This document shows, piece by piece, positions 47,246-57,603 of a stretch of 64,000 bases of DNA (positions are counted from its first letter, which is position 1; every line of letters starts with the position of its first letter). Source of the DNA: Arion vulgaris (taxonomy: Eukaryota > Mollusca > Gastropoda > Stylommatophora > Arionidae). Location of the stretch: positions 56,383,740 through 56,447,739 of the forward strand of contig CM036762.1 of the NCBI GenBank assembly GCA_020796225.1, read 5' to 3'. The position numbers and the translations under genes were made by a program. The notes under the pieces are model-generated. The model had not been told where the DNA came from. It did no database searches and worked only from the letters and a program-made list of their open reading frames with translations.

Positions 47246-47594
47246 CACCTGGGTATAACAACTGAAATCCAAACAGTCTACCCTGTTACCATAACCTACA
47301 TTTCTACTTAGAAAAAAAACAAAAACTTTTTAGCAAAATTTTTCTGAGTGAAGTGTCAAGGTGACCTAAAAACTCTGCTGTTAGATTTATGCTTTAGTCA
47401 GCTGTTTTGTCATTATGACAACTTGTGGTAGCAAGCAAAAATGTCATGTTTTTACAGAAAGTGAACATGTTTGTTTTGTGTTTTAAACTGTTATTTTCTA
47501 TATTTTAATTACATTAATTAACAAGGCAGTTTAAATTAAATTAAATTACATTAAATTAACAAGGCAGTGGAAAAGCATATATAGGCATTTGAAT

Positions 47595-47885
47595 ATAAGT
47601 GTTACAGAAGAATGCTCCGTATACCATGGACAGAGAAGAGAGCAAATAGATCTATCCAGAAAGAACTAAAAATCAAAGAAAACTGGCCGATGCTACAAAT
47701 ATGGACCATTATGGAAGGAGGAATCCTGGCAAGGAGAAGAAGAGGAAGACCATAGAGATGATGAATTCAGGATTTTAATGATGATTTGAGCATGACGGGC
47801 TGCAGAGACGAGACATTTGGCCTATGGGTGAAAGAAATTTTGAAGGGCTGTTAGGGTGGCAGGAAAGTTCAGGACAAACTATTTG
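47595..47885 (+). pseudogene. LINE family M 3' fragment
   Basis: Plus strand. RMLRIPWTEKRANRSIQKEL, then a deletion, then a GGILARRRRGRP-like stretch and the same VQDKLFDD end as the 43.5-kb copy. Confidence 0.7.
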
Positions 47886-47999
47886 ATGATAGATTACATT
47901 AATTTTCTGATTGTACAAATTCAGCCTTTATATATCACTCATATCTTTTGGATACCAGCAAAACTAAGAGATTTCTTTCTTCTTTTTCTTTTGTCATCA

Positions 48000-48700
48000 C
48001 ACTGTTACCGGGTTGTTGCACAGTGTTGTGGTTTTCTGTTTTTCTCTTGTGCTGTTGGGTGATAGTTATTTTTGCACTTTTGACAGGATTCTGCTATGCA
48101 TCTAACCATCTTTTCATAGTCTTCTCTCGCCTTCTTTCTGATGTTCTGTTGTAGAAGACTCTGTATACTGTGGAGTTTGGATGCATTCTTATTAACTGGT
48201 CAAATCACTTCATTCTTTGTTTCTCAATGTAACTCAAGCAAAGTTCTGTGCCAACTTTCTTTCTGATGTTCGTGACAGTCTTTTTTGGTGTTGCTGGTAA
48301 CTTTTCGCAGTCACATGTAGTTATTTTTTGTGACTGCTTTGCTCATTGTCCATACTTGGTATTGGTAACACAAAGTAGGTATAAAAATGATGTTGATCAT
48401 TTGTTGTTTAGCGGTCAGTGAGATTTTTCAGGTGCATTAACATTGGGGTTAGCTGGTAGGTTACAGCATTTGCTTTATGCATTCTAGTCTCTATCTCTCT
48501 GTCCTGTCTTCCATCTTTTGTGAATAAGTATTTGAATTCTTGCACTTGTTTGATTGCAGTGCCATTGACTTTGATGTTTTGTTTATTATGTTCTCTTTCC
48601 ATATACATTATTTTGGTTTTAGTTTGGTTAAATGTGTTGTTTGTTAGGAGGTGGATTAAGCTTTTATATGGCAGTGGCATGCCTTTCAACCCAAGACGGG
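48000..48700 (-). pseudogene. LINE family D 3' fragment, uninterrupted copy
   Basis: Minus strand, RT C-terminal part (EFKYL, then DGRQDREIETR) at 48408-48689, then the tail with the same end as the 16.1-kb copy. It is decayed by frameshifts. Its importance is that it carries the empty transposon target near 48316. Confidence 0.8.
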
Positions 48701-49194
48701 TGTCTTTTTTGGTTATATCAGAGCATAATAGCCTTTTATCTTGGTGTGGCCATATGGCCTGAGACTAGTCCTAGAGCAGACTGTATGTTGAATATTGTGT
48801 TGTGGTAAGTGTGGAGTACTGATAAGGACTTTTGGTGTTGATCTGGCTTTTAGTCCTGTGAAGGACTTTTGGTGTTGGTCTGTGTAGGATTTGTCTGAAG
48901 CTGCTGGCTGACTGGCGTGATGGTAGTACTATTGGCGGACTCCTCTCCTGGACGGCTAATGTCCCGAGGACTTGTGTGCTGATGGTATTCGGTCGGTGGA
49001 TGGGCCCCCGTTTCCTTAAGACACATTTTTGTTAAATACCCAGGGGTTTCTTTAACATCGAATGATCATACAAGGATGAATCTATGACAGGTCCAGCAAA
49101 CCGGTAGAGGATTTGTTTGTGCAAGCCCCACTGCTCAAGAATTGTGGAGATAATTAAGAAAAAAAGTGATAACATTGGCATCCAAAACAAACAC
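48701..49194. other. No gene seen
   Basis: Contains a loose repeat of GGACTTTTGGTGTTG (48827, 48857). No protein-like frame. Confidence 0.35.
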
Positions 49195-49405
49195 ACAATG
49201 ACTTCACAGTATACAAAGCCTTCTACAACAGAACAACAGGAAAGAAGGTGAGAGAAATACCACAAAAAAGATGGTTAGATGAAATAGCAGAATGCTATCA
49301 AAGAGCAAAAATAACAATCACCAGAGCCACCAGAACTGCGCAAGACAAAAACCATGACACTAGGCTACAACCCGGAAGCAGTGTGGCGACAAAAGAAGAA
49401 GAACC
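49195..49405 (+). pseudogene. LINE family D 3' tail
   Basis: Plus strand, reads KRWLDEIAECYQRAKITITR, then the GCAGTGTGGCGACAAAAG block and GAAGAAG. Same tail as at 16.1 kb. Confidence 0.75.
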
Positions 49406-49864
49406 CAGGGGAGGCTACACCAACATTTCAGAAATCACCCAGGTTAAAAGATGCCAAGAGTATCAACAAATAAGCATACACTCTGATGTACAAACAAAGT
49501 AACATAAACTTCTATAACATTTTGTGCATATTGTAATATTATTTCTATGAGCATAAAAAACTTCATTAAATACCTTTGCTTATTCTTATCCTTTGTAATG
49601 ATATTATCATCTTGTCTGTTGAAACATTAAATGTTTCCATTATGGCCTTAACTGGAGCGCTTTTCAAATCTTCTTCTGTGAATTATACAACAAACATTGG
49701 AATGTGATGACTGTCTTGTTTCGGTCATGGCAGGCTAACATTTTGATCAAACATTTAACAGTTACCAGAATGTCTTTCTTCTCTTCCACCAGTTATATCT
49801 TTATAGAAGTGTTGGGTAGGGAAATGTAGTGATCTTGTGCTAATGCACTTTGTAAGCTGTTATT

Positions 49865-50110
49865 GTAAGATGCTACAAATAAGAAAGAGAAAATTGAGAT
49901 ATTTTGGACATGAAGGGCTGGAGAAGACCATCATGGAAGGATGCATACTGGCAAAGAGAAGGAAGACCACAGAGATGATGGATTCAGGATGTAACTGATG
50001 ATTTGAATATGACGGCTGCAGAGGCGGGACATCTGACTTATGAGAGAGAGAAATTCTGGAGGACTGTTGGGGTGGCAAAGTTCTGCTCAGGACAAGCTAT
50101 TTGATGATGA
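49865..50110 (+). pseudogene. LINE family M 3' fragment
   Basis: Plus strand. LQIRKRKLRYFGHEGLEKTI, then MEGCILAKRRKT, ending with GGGGTGGCAAAGTTCTGCTC and (GAT)n. The last 50 bp recur alone at 59388-59440. Confidence 0.7.
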
Positions 50111-50114
50111 TGAA

Positions 50115-50350
50115 GAGTCGTATTAATTTTCTTAAGGCTGTTCTTGATGCTGTCGCTCCATCTTTTGCGAGGTCTTCCTCTTGCCATGTACTCATTATAC
50201 TTTTTCAGTGTGGCTCTCTGTGGTAGATGTATATTTACCAGAATATTTATCCTAATCTCTTTCTCTAGCCTGTGATGCACTTGGGCTTAGGGCAGCAACA
50301 AATGCACACCTTTCTTTTACTTAATCATTCTCTGTATTGTGTCCCAGCTG
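50115..50350 (-). pseudogene. LINE 3' tail
   Basis: Minus strand. YMARGRPRKRWSDSIKNSLK, preceded by a leucine/arginine-rich segment. It faces the family M fragment head to head. Confidence 0.6.
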
Positions 50351-50577
50351 TCAATCATTCTTTTAGTTTTTCTTCTACGGTCCTCCTCCAGATCGTTGTG
50401 GGTCTTTCAAGTTTTCATTTACTTACAGGTGCCCATCTCAGTGCAATTTTCGTGACAGAGTTAGTCTCCAAGCGTATTAAGCAATTCTTGGTTAGAGATA
50501 GTATTTGGCCATAACAAGCACAAGATCTTTCGCAGATAAGTTACATATTTATTCTAGTGACCACTACATATTTTATT

Positions 50578-50890
50578 CTTCTTCTTTTTTGTTGTCATAC
50601 TGTTACTGTGTTGTTGCCCAGTGTTGTGGTTTTTCTGCTTTTGTCTTGCTCTGTCCTAGTGGCTTGAGTGATAGTTATTTTTGCTTTTTGACAGTTATGC
50701 CACCTATCCATCTTTTGTGTGGTGATCCTCTTGGCTTCTTTCCTTATGTTTTGTTGTAGAAGACTATATACAGTGAAGTTTGGTTGCATTTTTATTAAGT
50801 GGTCGAATCACTTCATTCTTTGTTTCTCAATATAATTCAACCAAGGTTCTGTCCCAACTTTCTTTCTTATGCTGATGACTCATATATTTA
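50578..50890 (-). pseudogene. LINE family D 3' tail
   Basis: Minus strand, reads QKAKITITQATRTEQDKSR, preceded by a degraded basic stretch and ending in the same 3' block (TTGTCATACTGTTAC on the plus strand). Confidence 0.72.
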
Positions 50891-51069
50891 ATTTGGTAAC
50901 AAAAATCTGATTTTAATATCATTTTGTAATTCATCAATCAATCAATCAATCATGTGTAGCCTTTGCAAAGATGGTTGATTGTAATGGCTCTCAAACAAGT
51001 TTTCTCCCCTTGTCCTGAAGGAACACTGTCAGACTTTTGTCTGGTCAGTTTCTGATGCTCCCCTTTCAG

Positions 51070-51365
51070 TTGTATCTCTGTCTTCCGATTCCTTTCCTTC
51101 TACCTTTCCTTTCAAGATGGTTATCAACAGAATATCAACCAAAATATCTCCATTGTCTAATTTCTATCTTCTTGAGCAGTTTTCTTCTCACTCCTAGTTG
51201 TTGAAGCCCTTGTTTATTAGATTTCTTCTCTTTCCATGATACTTGCTCTATTCTTCTGTATATCTACATTTCACAAGCTCCAATTCTTATCTCTCTATGT
51301 CTGTTCATTGTCCACATTTCCACTACATACAACAATGATGTGATTCATACAATGCCATAGATTCT
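51070..51365 (-). pseudogene. LINE RT C-terminal fragment, duplicated with the IAP cassette
   Basis: Minus strand. MWTMNRHREIRIGACEM, then IYRRIEQVSWKEKKSNKQGL, then QLGVRRKLL. Homologous to 53140-53440, which shows the LINE was in place before the cassette duplicated. Confidence 0.7.
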
Positions 51366-51544
51366 TCAATAAGTCCAAAAATTAGTGTCTTTAGTTGTAA
51401 TTGCTACAATGATAATAGTTAGCTTGACAGACAAGTTATATTTTGAAACTAATAGCTGTTGAAACAAACGTCTGCTGCAAGGCAGAGACAAAAATAAGCA
51501 TTTTCTTTCTTTGAAGGCAGCAGACAATGACAACTTGAACTCAC

Positions 51545-51590
51545 CAATCTGTGCAGATGATACTTGAACAGGACTAAATAATGACTGAGC
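51545..51590 (-). CDS. IAP cassette 2: duplicated 46-nt microexon
   Basis: Acceptor TGTCTTACAG and donor G, then GTGAGT flank 46 nt reading AQSLFSPVQVSSAQI plus one base. It pairs with 52444-52730 to make a 333-nt, phase-1 to phase-1 cassette identical in architecture to the 57.6/53.8-kb pair. It is the last exon I can place; whatever follows must start in phase 1. Confidence 0.74.
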
Positions 51591-51904
51591 CTGTAAGACA
51601 CATTAAGACAACTGTTAATCTACTACAATGATATCATATAATAATGGGTAACTAATCTCATTCAGACAACTAAACAACAAATGATCAAGAGCATCTTCAT
51701 CTCTACTTGATACTAACAGTGTCAACTATGGACAATAAATAAAGCATAGACATAGAAAACAACATGTGAAATGCGTCGTCTCAATACATAAATTTAGTTT
51801 CAAAACCTACAATCAAATCTAAATTTTGTTTTTAAAATCTACAATTAAATCTGATTTCTTTAGTAACAGGATATGATGTTTTTATGATTAATTAAAAGAA
51901 TGAT

Positions 51905-52345
51905 CCGGAATAACACGAAGATAATGATATTTAACTGAAATATCAAAGCTGTTCTTCTATTGGGAGCAGAAATATGAAGGACGACTAAGGGGAACACCAA
52001 AGAGTGGCAGACATTTATCATTTGGTGCCTGTGCAGGATACACCATCTGTGATGGTATGACAGGACCCAAAACAAGGAACTGTGAATAGAGCAGGACAAC
52101 GCCAAGTGGAAGAAAAGATAAGGAACAGAAGGTGGCAATGGATAGGACACACACTGAGGAGACCCCTGGACAGTATCACCAGACAGGCCCTCTGATGGAA
52201 CCTCAGGGCAATAGATGTAATGAAAGGCCATAAACACATGGAGATGGGAGTTGAAGGCAGGGTGGGGAGGGAGTGGTAGAGGTCTGGAGGGGATAGCCTT
52301 GGATGGGAGGGGCTTAGTTGCAGACCTGTGCCTTCCTAGGGGTGA
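51905..52345 (+). pseudogene. LINE C-terminal fragment inserted in proximal cassette
   Basis: Plus strand, opposite to the IAP gene. KEWQTFIIWCLCRIHHL, then DRTQNKEL, then [16 protein letters not shown] and a tail ending CRPVPS-like. Related to the minus-strand copy at 58620-58910. Absent from the distal cassette. Confidence 0.68.
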
Positions 52346-52443
52346 AGGAGAATGATTAATTAAAAACATTCAAATTACATCAGATTCACATACGAAATCA
52401 TGACAAAGAAACATGATTATGATTATCAGTGTTTCACTCTGAC

Positions 52444-52730
52444 CTTTTGTGGTGACCTGTACACAGACTGTTTACTCTGGCTTAGTTCAGCAGCTTCTGC
52501 ATTATTCTCTTTGCTACTGGTTCGTTCATTTGTTAAATCCATACGCCAATCACTGTTCTTATCCTCATTTAGGTGTACTCCATTCTCATTTACATATGGA
52601 GATCCCTTGACAGTCTGAACAGAAGCACAATATGGAGATTGTTTAGCATGTTCCGCCCATGGGTCATCTCCAGGTTTCCAGCTGGCAAGGTTTGACCCAC
52701 ACACAAAACAGCGTACTGTATCTCTTGCGC
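52444..52730 (-). CDS. IAP cassette 2: duplicated zinc-binding half of BIR
   Basis: Paralogue of the 57.3-kb exon, with the same length (287 nt), phases and splice signals. Zinc ligands are intact: CFVC, then H-x6-C, with SWKPGDDPW between. 71 of 95 residues match the other copy by my count. Changes fall mostly in the BIR core surface and the linker, none hits a zinc ligand, and no stop or frameshift has appeared. There is no second copy of the N-terminal half-BIR exon before it. Spliced after cassette 1 it would give an orphan half BIR; spliced directly after 60421-60563 it would give a full alternative BIR. Confidence 0.82.
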
Positions 52731-52984
52731 CTGAAGGATTCAGTAAAGAATATTACAGGCAGAAAACACTAGCCATATCTATAGGCTGGTTAATTTATTT
52801 ATGACACAAAAGAATTACTTGTAAAATAGATCAACGGTAAAATATATTTCTTCTTTTTTCAATTATTCACTCAGTAATATGTTCTTTCATACAATTTTGT
52901 TGCTTGGACAGATATCATAAAAACCTCTCTATTATAGATAAGGTGCCTACCATAACTGAAGCGCCATTTTGCAGTTTGTATATC

Positions 52985-53090
52985 ACATCTTGAGATGGAT
53001 TAGCATAATGCATAAGCGTTTGCCTATCTGTTTGGACACAAGAGGGTTGGGGTTGAATCCTCACTTGACATTTCACACACGAAGAAAAGA
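52985..53090 (+). mobile_element. tRNA-like repeat at duplication end (proximal)
   Basis: TTAGCATAATGCATAAGCGT, then GGTTGGGGTTGAATCCTCAC (B-box). Paralogue at 58250-58330. It marks the right-hand edge of both segmental copies. Confidence 0.5.
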
Positions 53091-53139
53091 ATTGGCCTGC
53101 CTACCTCCAGAACACTAGAGTGTAGAAATATTGTATCTC

Positions 53140-53440
53140 CGTCTTCCTATTCCTCTCTTGCCTTCTACCTTTCCTTTAAAGATGGTTACGAACAGAGCGT
53201 CACATCTCTTAAAGTGACCAAAATATCTCACTTGTCTCATTTATATCTTCTTGAGCAGTTCTCTTCTCACTCCTAGTTAATAATGTACTTGTTTATTAGA
53301 TTTCTTCTCTTATAATAACACTCATCATACTCTTCTGTATATCTACATGTCACAAGCTTCAATTCTTATCTCCATATGTCTGTTCATTGTCCACATTTCC
53401 GTTCCATACAACAATGATGTGATTCATACAATGCCAGAGA
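53140..53440 (-). pseudogene. LINE RT C-terminal fragment, duplicated with the IAP cassette
   Basis: Paralogue of 51070-51365 on the same strand, more decayed. Its 5' boundary lies at the junction with the tRNA-like block of the proximal copy, near 53090. Confidence 0.68.
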
Positions 53441-53481
53441 TACTTCAATAAATTCAAAAATAAATGCCGTTGGTTAATTGT

Positions 53482-53662
53482 TGACAATGAAAACCGTGGC
53501 ATATCCTTTACAGAACTTAGCCAAGAACCACAGTAAACGAGTCGTTGATTTTCTAGGCACCACTTATACATTCAGTAGTTTGTCATTACTTTCTTAACGG
53601 TGAGGTCTATTTTTAGAATTCGTAAAATTTCACAGGAACGAATTTGCTTCCAAACTGCAGGG
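53482..53662 (-). mobile_element. SINE family F copy inside distal IAP cassette
   Basis: 3' part of the element, minus orientation, flanked by GGTTAATTG on both sides (about 53473 and 53663) as target duplication. Absent from the proximal cassette, so inserted after the duplication. Confidence 0.78.
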
Positions 53663-53816
53663 GTTAATTGCTACAATGATAAATATTTGTTAGCTTGACA
53701 AACAAGTTACATTTAGACATCTATAGCTGCTGAAACAAACACTGTGCAGCAAGGTAGAAACAAAAATAAGCATTTCCTTTTTTTGAAGGCAGCAGACAAT
53801 GAAAACTTGAACTCAC

Positions 53817-53862
53817 CACTCTGCGCAGATGATACTTGGACAGGATATAATAATGACTGAGC
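53817..53862 (-). CDS. IAP cassette 1: 46-nt microexon
   Basis: Acceptor TCTCTTACAG and donor G, then GTGAGT bracket 46 nt that read AQSLLYPVQVSSAQS plus one base, phase 0 to phase 1. The same exon with three changed residues lies at 51545-51590, again with perfect splice sites. It is too short to detect without the duplicate. The acceptor and first 15 nt were copied into the 63-bp tandem array just upstream (53851-54359). Confidence 0.75.
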
Positions 53863-54359
53863 CTGTAAGAGACATTAAGACAACTGTTAATGTACTACAA
53901 TGATATCATATAATAATGACTGAGCCAGTAAGAGACATTAAGACAACTGTTAATGTACTACAATGATATCATATAATAATGACTGAGCCAGTAAGAGACA
54001 TTAAGACAACTGTTAATGTACTACAATGATATCATATAATAATGACTGAGTCAGTAAGAGACATTAAGACAACTGTTAATGTACTACAATGATATCATAT
54101 AATAATGACTGAGCCAGTAAGAGACATTAAGACAACTGTTAATGTACTACAATGATATCATATAATAATGGCTGAGCCAGTAAGAGATATTAAGACAACT
54201 GACAAAACATTAACACAATGAAGTCATATAATAATGACTGAGCCTGTAAGAGATATTAAGACAACTGACAAACTACTACAATGAAGTCATATAATAATGA
54301 CTGAGCCTGTAAGAGATATTAAGACAACTGACAAACTACTACAATGAATCATATAATAG
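53851..54359. repeat. 63-bp tandem array derived from the IAP microexon junction
   Basis: About eight units of 63 bp. The first unit is the real acceptor and start of the microexon at 53862. Each further unit carries the acceptor region, about 15 nt of exon and intron sequence. In units at roughly 53914-54166 the acceptor AG is destroyed (CTG instead of CAG, minus strand). In the two distal units the intact CAG is kept, at about 54244-54246 and 54307-54309. The paralogous intron at 51.59 kb has one unit only. Confidence 0.9.
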
Positions 54360-54494
54360 TTGGTTACTAATCTCATTCAGACAACAACTAAACAACAAAT
54401 GATCAAAAAAGCATCTTTATTTCTACTTGATACTAACAGTGTCAACTATGGACAATAAATTAAACACTTAGAAAATAACCATATGTGAAATGTG

Positions 54495-54715
54495 TTGTCT
54501 CCAAAAGGTCACCAACAACACAAGAAGAAGCAAGAATCCCAAATACCAGCATCAGAGAGAAGGTTGGAACAAGACCATGTTTGAATTACATTGAAAAACA
54601 GAGAATGAAATGGTTGGGCCACCTAGTAGGAATGTAGTCAGACCACACTGTCTATACATGCTTCTACAGAATGGTGAAAAGTGAAAGGACGGCTAATAAA
54701 GAGATGGATATTGGT
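54495..54715 (+). pseudogene. LINE reverse transcriptase C-terminal fragment
   Basis: Plus strand, with readable EKQRMKWLGHLV followed by frame loss. A 5'-truncated LINE remnant inside the distal duplication copy and absent from the proximal one. Confidence 0.55.
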
Positions 54716-54717
54716 TA

Positions 54718-55356
54718 CTAAACTGACGTCATTGCACTCCGGCAGACCCATAGGTGCTCAATCTCCCCCAACAGATATAGAAGAGTACTGATGGTTCCCG
54801 TGGCTCGGTGATTCAACACACCTCTCACTCTGTCTCTCCGACATCCAGTTCGACTTGTACAACGGGTAACTCCAAGCTGCCTAAATCGCTTCAACATCGA
54901 TTTTACTGTCCTCATCCAACAGACAGTAGCGAAGAGACAGAAGAATATCCCCTTATCCATCTTCAACTCCTCAATAATCGATGCTGTTGATGCAAGTCTG
55001 TCAGCTCTCTCATTACCGTAAACACCCGCATGCCCAGGACAGTATATCCATGTACGCCTCTGGAGGTTAGAAACTTCTATAGACCACATCCACTCATACC
55101 GAAACCTGCCCTTCTGGATCTTGTGAAGCATCGGCTGAGAGTCAGATACAACAACGGCCCCAGTAAATGAAATCCCAGAGATCCAATGGAGGGCAGCAGT
55201 AACGGCCTCAACCTCCATCCTCATACTAGAAGTAGTTGTCCTGTATGCCTCACTTAGCTCAGCAACAACCCTACCATGCGCATTTGCCAAGAAACCCCAG
55301 CCGGACTTCTCACCACGATGAACCGACGGTATATACAACAACATCATCATCTGCAT
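54718..55356 (-). pseudogene. RNase H domain of a non-LTR retrotransposon, inactive
   Basis: Minus strand, 212-codon open frame. RNase H features: GWGFLANAHG, the glutamate in MRMEVEAV, the aspartate in VVVSDSQP, and PGHAGVYGNERADRLAS. The expected first catalytic Asp of a YTDGS motif lies in another frame, near 55330, and reads YTVGS, so a frame change and a substitution have hit the N-terminus. The C-terminal tail ends HLWVCRSAMTS. Inserted in the distal duplication copy only. Confidence 0.85.
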
Positions 55357-55384
55357 TATTTTCTATCAGCTGCTTAACTGCGAG

Positions 55385-55525
55385 ATCAGCCTTAATAAAA
55401 AGATGGATAGATGGTGAGCTAAAATCATGCCAAAAAATTCATCACTCAAATCACCTGAGACAAATACAGACAACCACGAACACTGGGCTACAACCAGGTA
55501 ACGGTGTGAAGACAACAGAAAGAAT
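55385..55525 (+). pseudogene. LINE family D 3' tail, short
   Basis: Plus strand. Only the last 140 bp are present, ending GGTAACGGTGTGAAGACAAC. It abuts the RNase H fragment on the other strand, so these are two independent insertions. Confidence 0.6.
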
Positions 55526-55629
55526 CTTGTACAGAATGCTATAGAAAGAGACAGTATATCAGGTAAACTACACAAGACGTAGCATTCTCCTTTTAAATGA
55601 GAAGTCTAAAAATACATGCCATAAAATTA

Positions 55630-56362
55630 CACAGTACAACAATACTGTACAGTACAACTTGCTAGCTCTGTCTTAATAGTACTACAGGACTGTACAGTAC
55701 AACTTGCTAGCTCTGTCTTAATAGTACTACAGCACTGTACAGTACAGCTTGCAAGCTCTGTCTTAATAGTACTACAGCACTGTACAGTACAACTTGCTAG
55801 TTCTGTCTTAATAGTACTACAGGACTGTACAGTACAACTTGCTAGTTCTGTCTTAATAGTACTACAGGACTGTACAGTACAACTTGCTAGTTCTGTCTTA
55901 ATAGTACTACAGGACTGTACAGTACAACTTGCAGCTCTCGTCTTAATAGTACTACAGGACTGTACAGTACAACTTGCTAGCTCTGTCTTAATAGTACTAC
56001 AGGACTGTACAGTACAACTTCCACTAATTACTAGTACATTAATGTACTACAGGTGCTGTAGGACAAGGTTACAACTTACTACATATTCTAACTTAGTACT
56101 ACAAGTACTTTGAGTAAGAAAGAAAATTTCAATTTGGAGAGTTGCTATTAAAGTACTACAGGACTGTACAGTACAACTTGCTAGCTCTGTCTTAATAGTA
56201 CTACAGGACTGTACAGTACAACTTGCTAGCTCCGTCTTAATAGTACTACAGCACTGTACAGTACAACTTGCTAGCTCTGTCTTAATAGTACTACAGGACT
56301 GTACAGTACAACTTGCTAGCTCTGTCTTAATAGTACTACAGGACTGTACAGTACAACTTACC
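55630..56362. repeat. 45-bp tandem array in two blocks
   Basis: Unit CTGTACAGTACAACTTGCTA, then GCTCTGTCTTAATAGTACTA, then CAGGA. Blocks at 55630-56020 and 56150-56362 surround a diverged 130-bp spacer. The period is 15 codons, which keeps a spurious 105-codon frame open on the minus strand. Lies in the IAP intron of the distal duplication copy. Confidence 0.94.
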
Positions 56363-56617
56363 AACTAATTAACTAGTACAACTCTAATGTATTATCTTAT
56401 TGGTGTTCAGTGTCAGTTGGGACAAGGTTACACTCACTCATTACTAACAATATTCATACACTTTACAGTTATTCTTTACAACAAGTACTTATTAATGAAA
56501 AAGTTAAGAAGAGAATAATTTTACAATTTGGAGGAAAGTATGCTATTGAAAAAAGTAACAAAAAATAAGTGACACCATGCTACAAGAATTTATGTACATG
56601 TTTCAAAACCTACAATC

Positions 56618-57140
56618 ACCCGAGTGGTTACCGGGACCCAAATTTAGGTGTAAAGAATAGAACCACTGTTACCTGCCACGCATGTCGTAAGAGGCAACCA
56701 AGGAGGTTTGGTTGAAATCGGATGCATGTGTCCGCTAGAGAATGCTAACCCGAAACAAATGCTTGCAGAAAGCGGATGCTCCAGGCCGTAAGGCGCATAG
56801 CATGGTGCAACGATCCCTCACAATGAGGAATGGGATAACGGATTCTACAGCCGCCAATCTGCCTCAGAGATTTAGCCACGCAGTAAGAATGTCAGACCTA
56901 CCATCAGAGGGTGGCCAAAACTTACTGCTGGAAGAGGTCGGCACAAATGGGGAAGCAGAAATCATAGGAATTATATCCTACAGAACTGCCCCAAGTATGC
57001 AGAGTTGCGAAGAAAGAGGTGGCCCACTTACACTAACGTCCAAGACAAACTGTATGGCGTGGCTGATAATCTGAGGCACACGGCTGCCTTTATTAGAGAA
57101 TCCGAAATCCCAATCAAGTGAGAACGCAGAAGAAGATGGA
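56618..57140 (+). mobile_element. Composite SINE-B/ORF element, copy 2
   Basis: Plus strand. SINE-B head (CCGAGTGGTTACCGGGACCC, then TGTCGTAAGAGGC), then the open frame MLTRNKCLQKADAPGRKAH, then VRMSDLPS, which frameshifts after that relative to copy 1. It then continues to AACGCAGAAGAAGATGG. Inserted within the intron of the distal IAP cassette copy. Confidence 0.72.
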
Positions 57141-57316
57141 AAACCTACAATCAAATCTTACTTTTGTTTTAAAAACCAACAATTAAATCTGAATTCTTTA
57201 GTAACAGGATATGATGTTTTTATGATTAATTAAAAACATTCCAATTACATCAGACTCACATACAAAATCATGACCAAAAAAATGTATGATTATGATTATC
57301 AGTGCTCCACTCTGAC

Positions 57317-57603
57317 CTTTTGTGGTGACCTGTTCACAGACTGTTTACTCTGGCTTAGTTTAGCAGCTTCTGCGTTATTCTCTTTGCTACTAGTTGGCTC
57401 ACTCGTCAAATCCATTTGTTGTTCACTGTTCTTATTATCATTTAGGTGTACTCGATTCTGATTTAAATATGCAGACCCTTTGACAGTCTGAACATAAGCA
57501 CAGTCCGGAGATAGTTTTGCATGTTCCACCCATGGGTCATCTCCAGGTTCCCAGCTGGCAATGGTTACCCCACATGCAAAACAGCATACTGCGTCTCTTG
57601 CGC
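57317..57603 (-). CDS. IAP cassette 1: zinc-binding half of BIR plus linker
   Basis: 287-nt exon with acceptor CCTTCAG before 57603 and a weak donor (AAAAG, then GTCAGA) at 57317. It enters in phase 1 and leaves in phase 0 after 95 codons. The first 37 codons complete the BIR started by the 60.5-kb exon: CFAC, SWEPGDDPW, then H-x6-C, with all four zinc ligands at family spacing. The remaining roughly 58 residues are a Ser-, Asn- and Gln-rich linker ending RSPQK. It is about 75% identical in protein to the copy at 52444-52730. The donor is the least certain boundary; it was chosen because it gives phase agreement with the following microexon and is the same in both copies. Confidence 0.85.

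Larger units (their letters stand above)
51070..53090. repeat. Tandem segmental duplication, proximal copy
   Basis: Direct duplicate of 53140-58330. Shared order: LINE fragment, intron, microexon, intron, BIR exon, intron, tRNA-like repeat. This copy is 2.0 kb and carries a LINE insertion (51905-52345) absent from the other. The duplication breakpoint probably lies inside the LINE fragment, near the shared TATCTC-GTCTTCC at 51075 and 53140. Confidence 0.8.

Noticed and set aside
51860..52369. 169-codon minus-strand ORF
   Set aside because: Antisense of the plus-strand LINE tail at 51905-52345, whose own frame carries recognisable LINE motifs.
55236..55544. 102-codon plus-strand ORF
   Set aside because: Antisense of the RNase H fragment joined to a LINE family D tail; chance fusion of two insertions.
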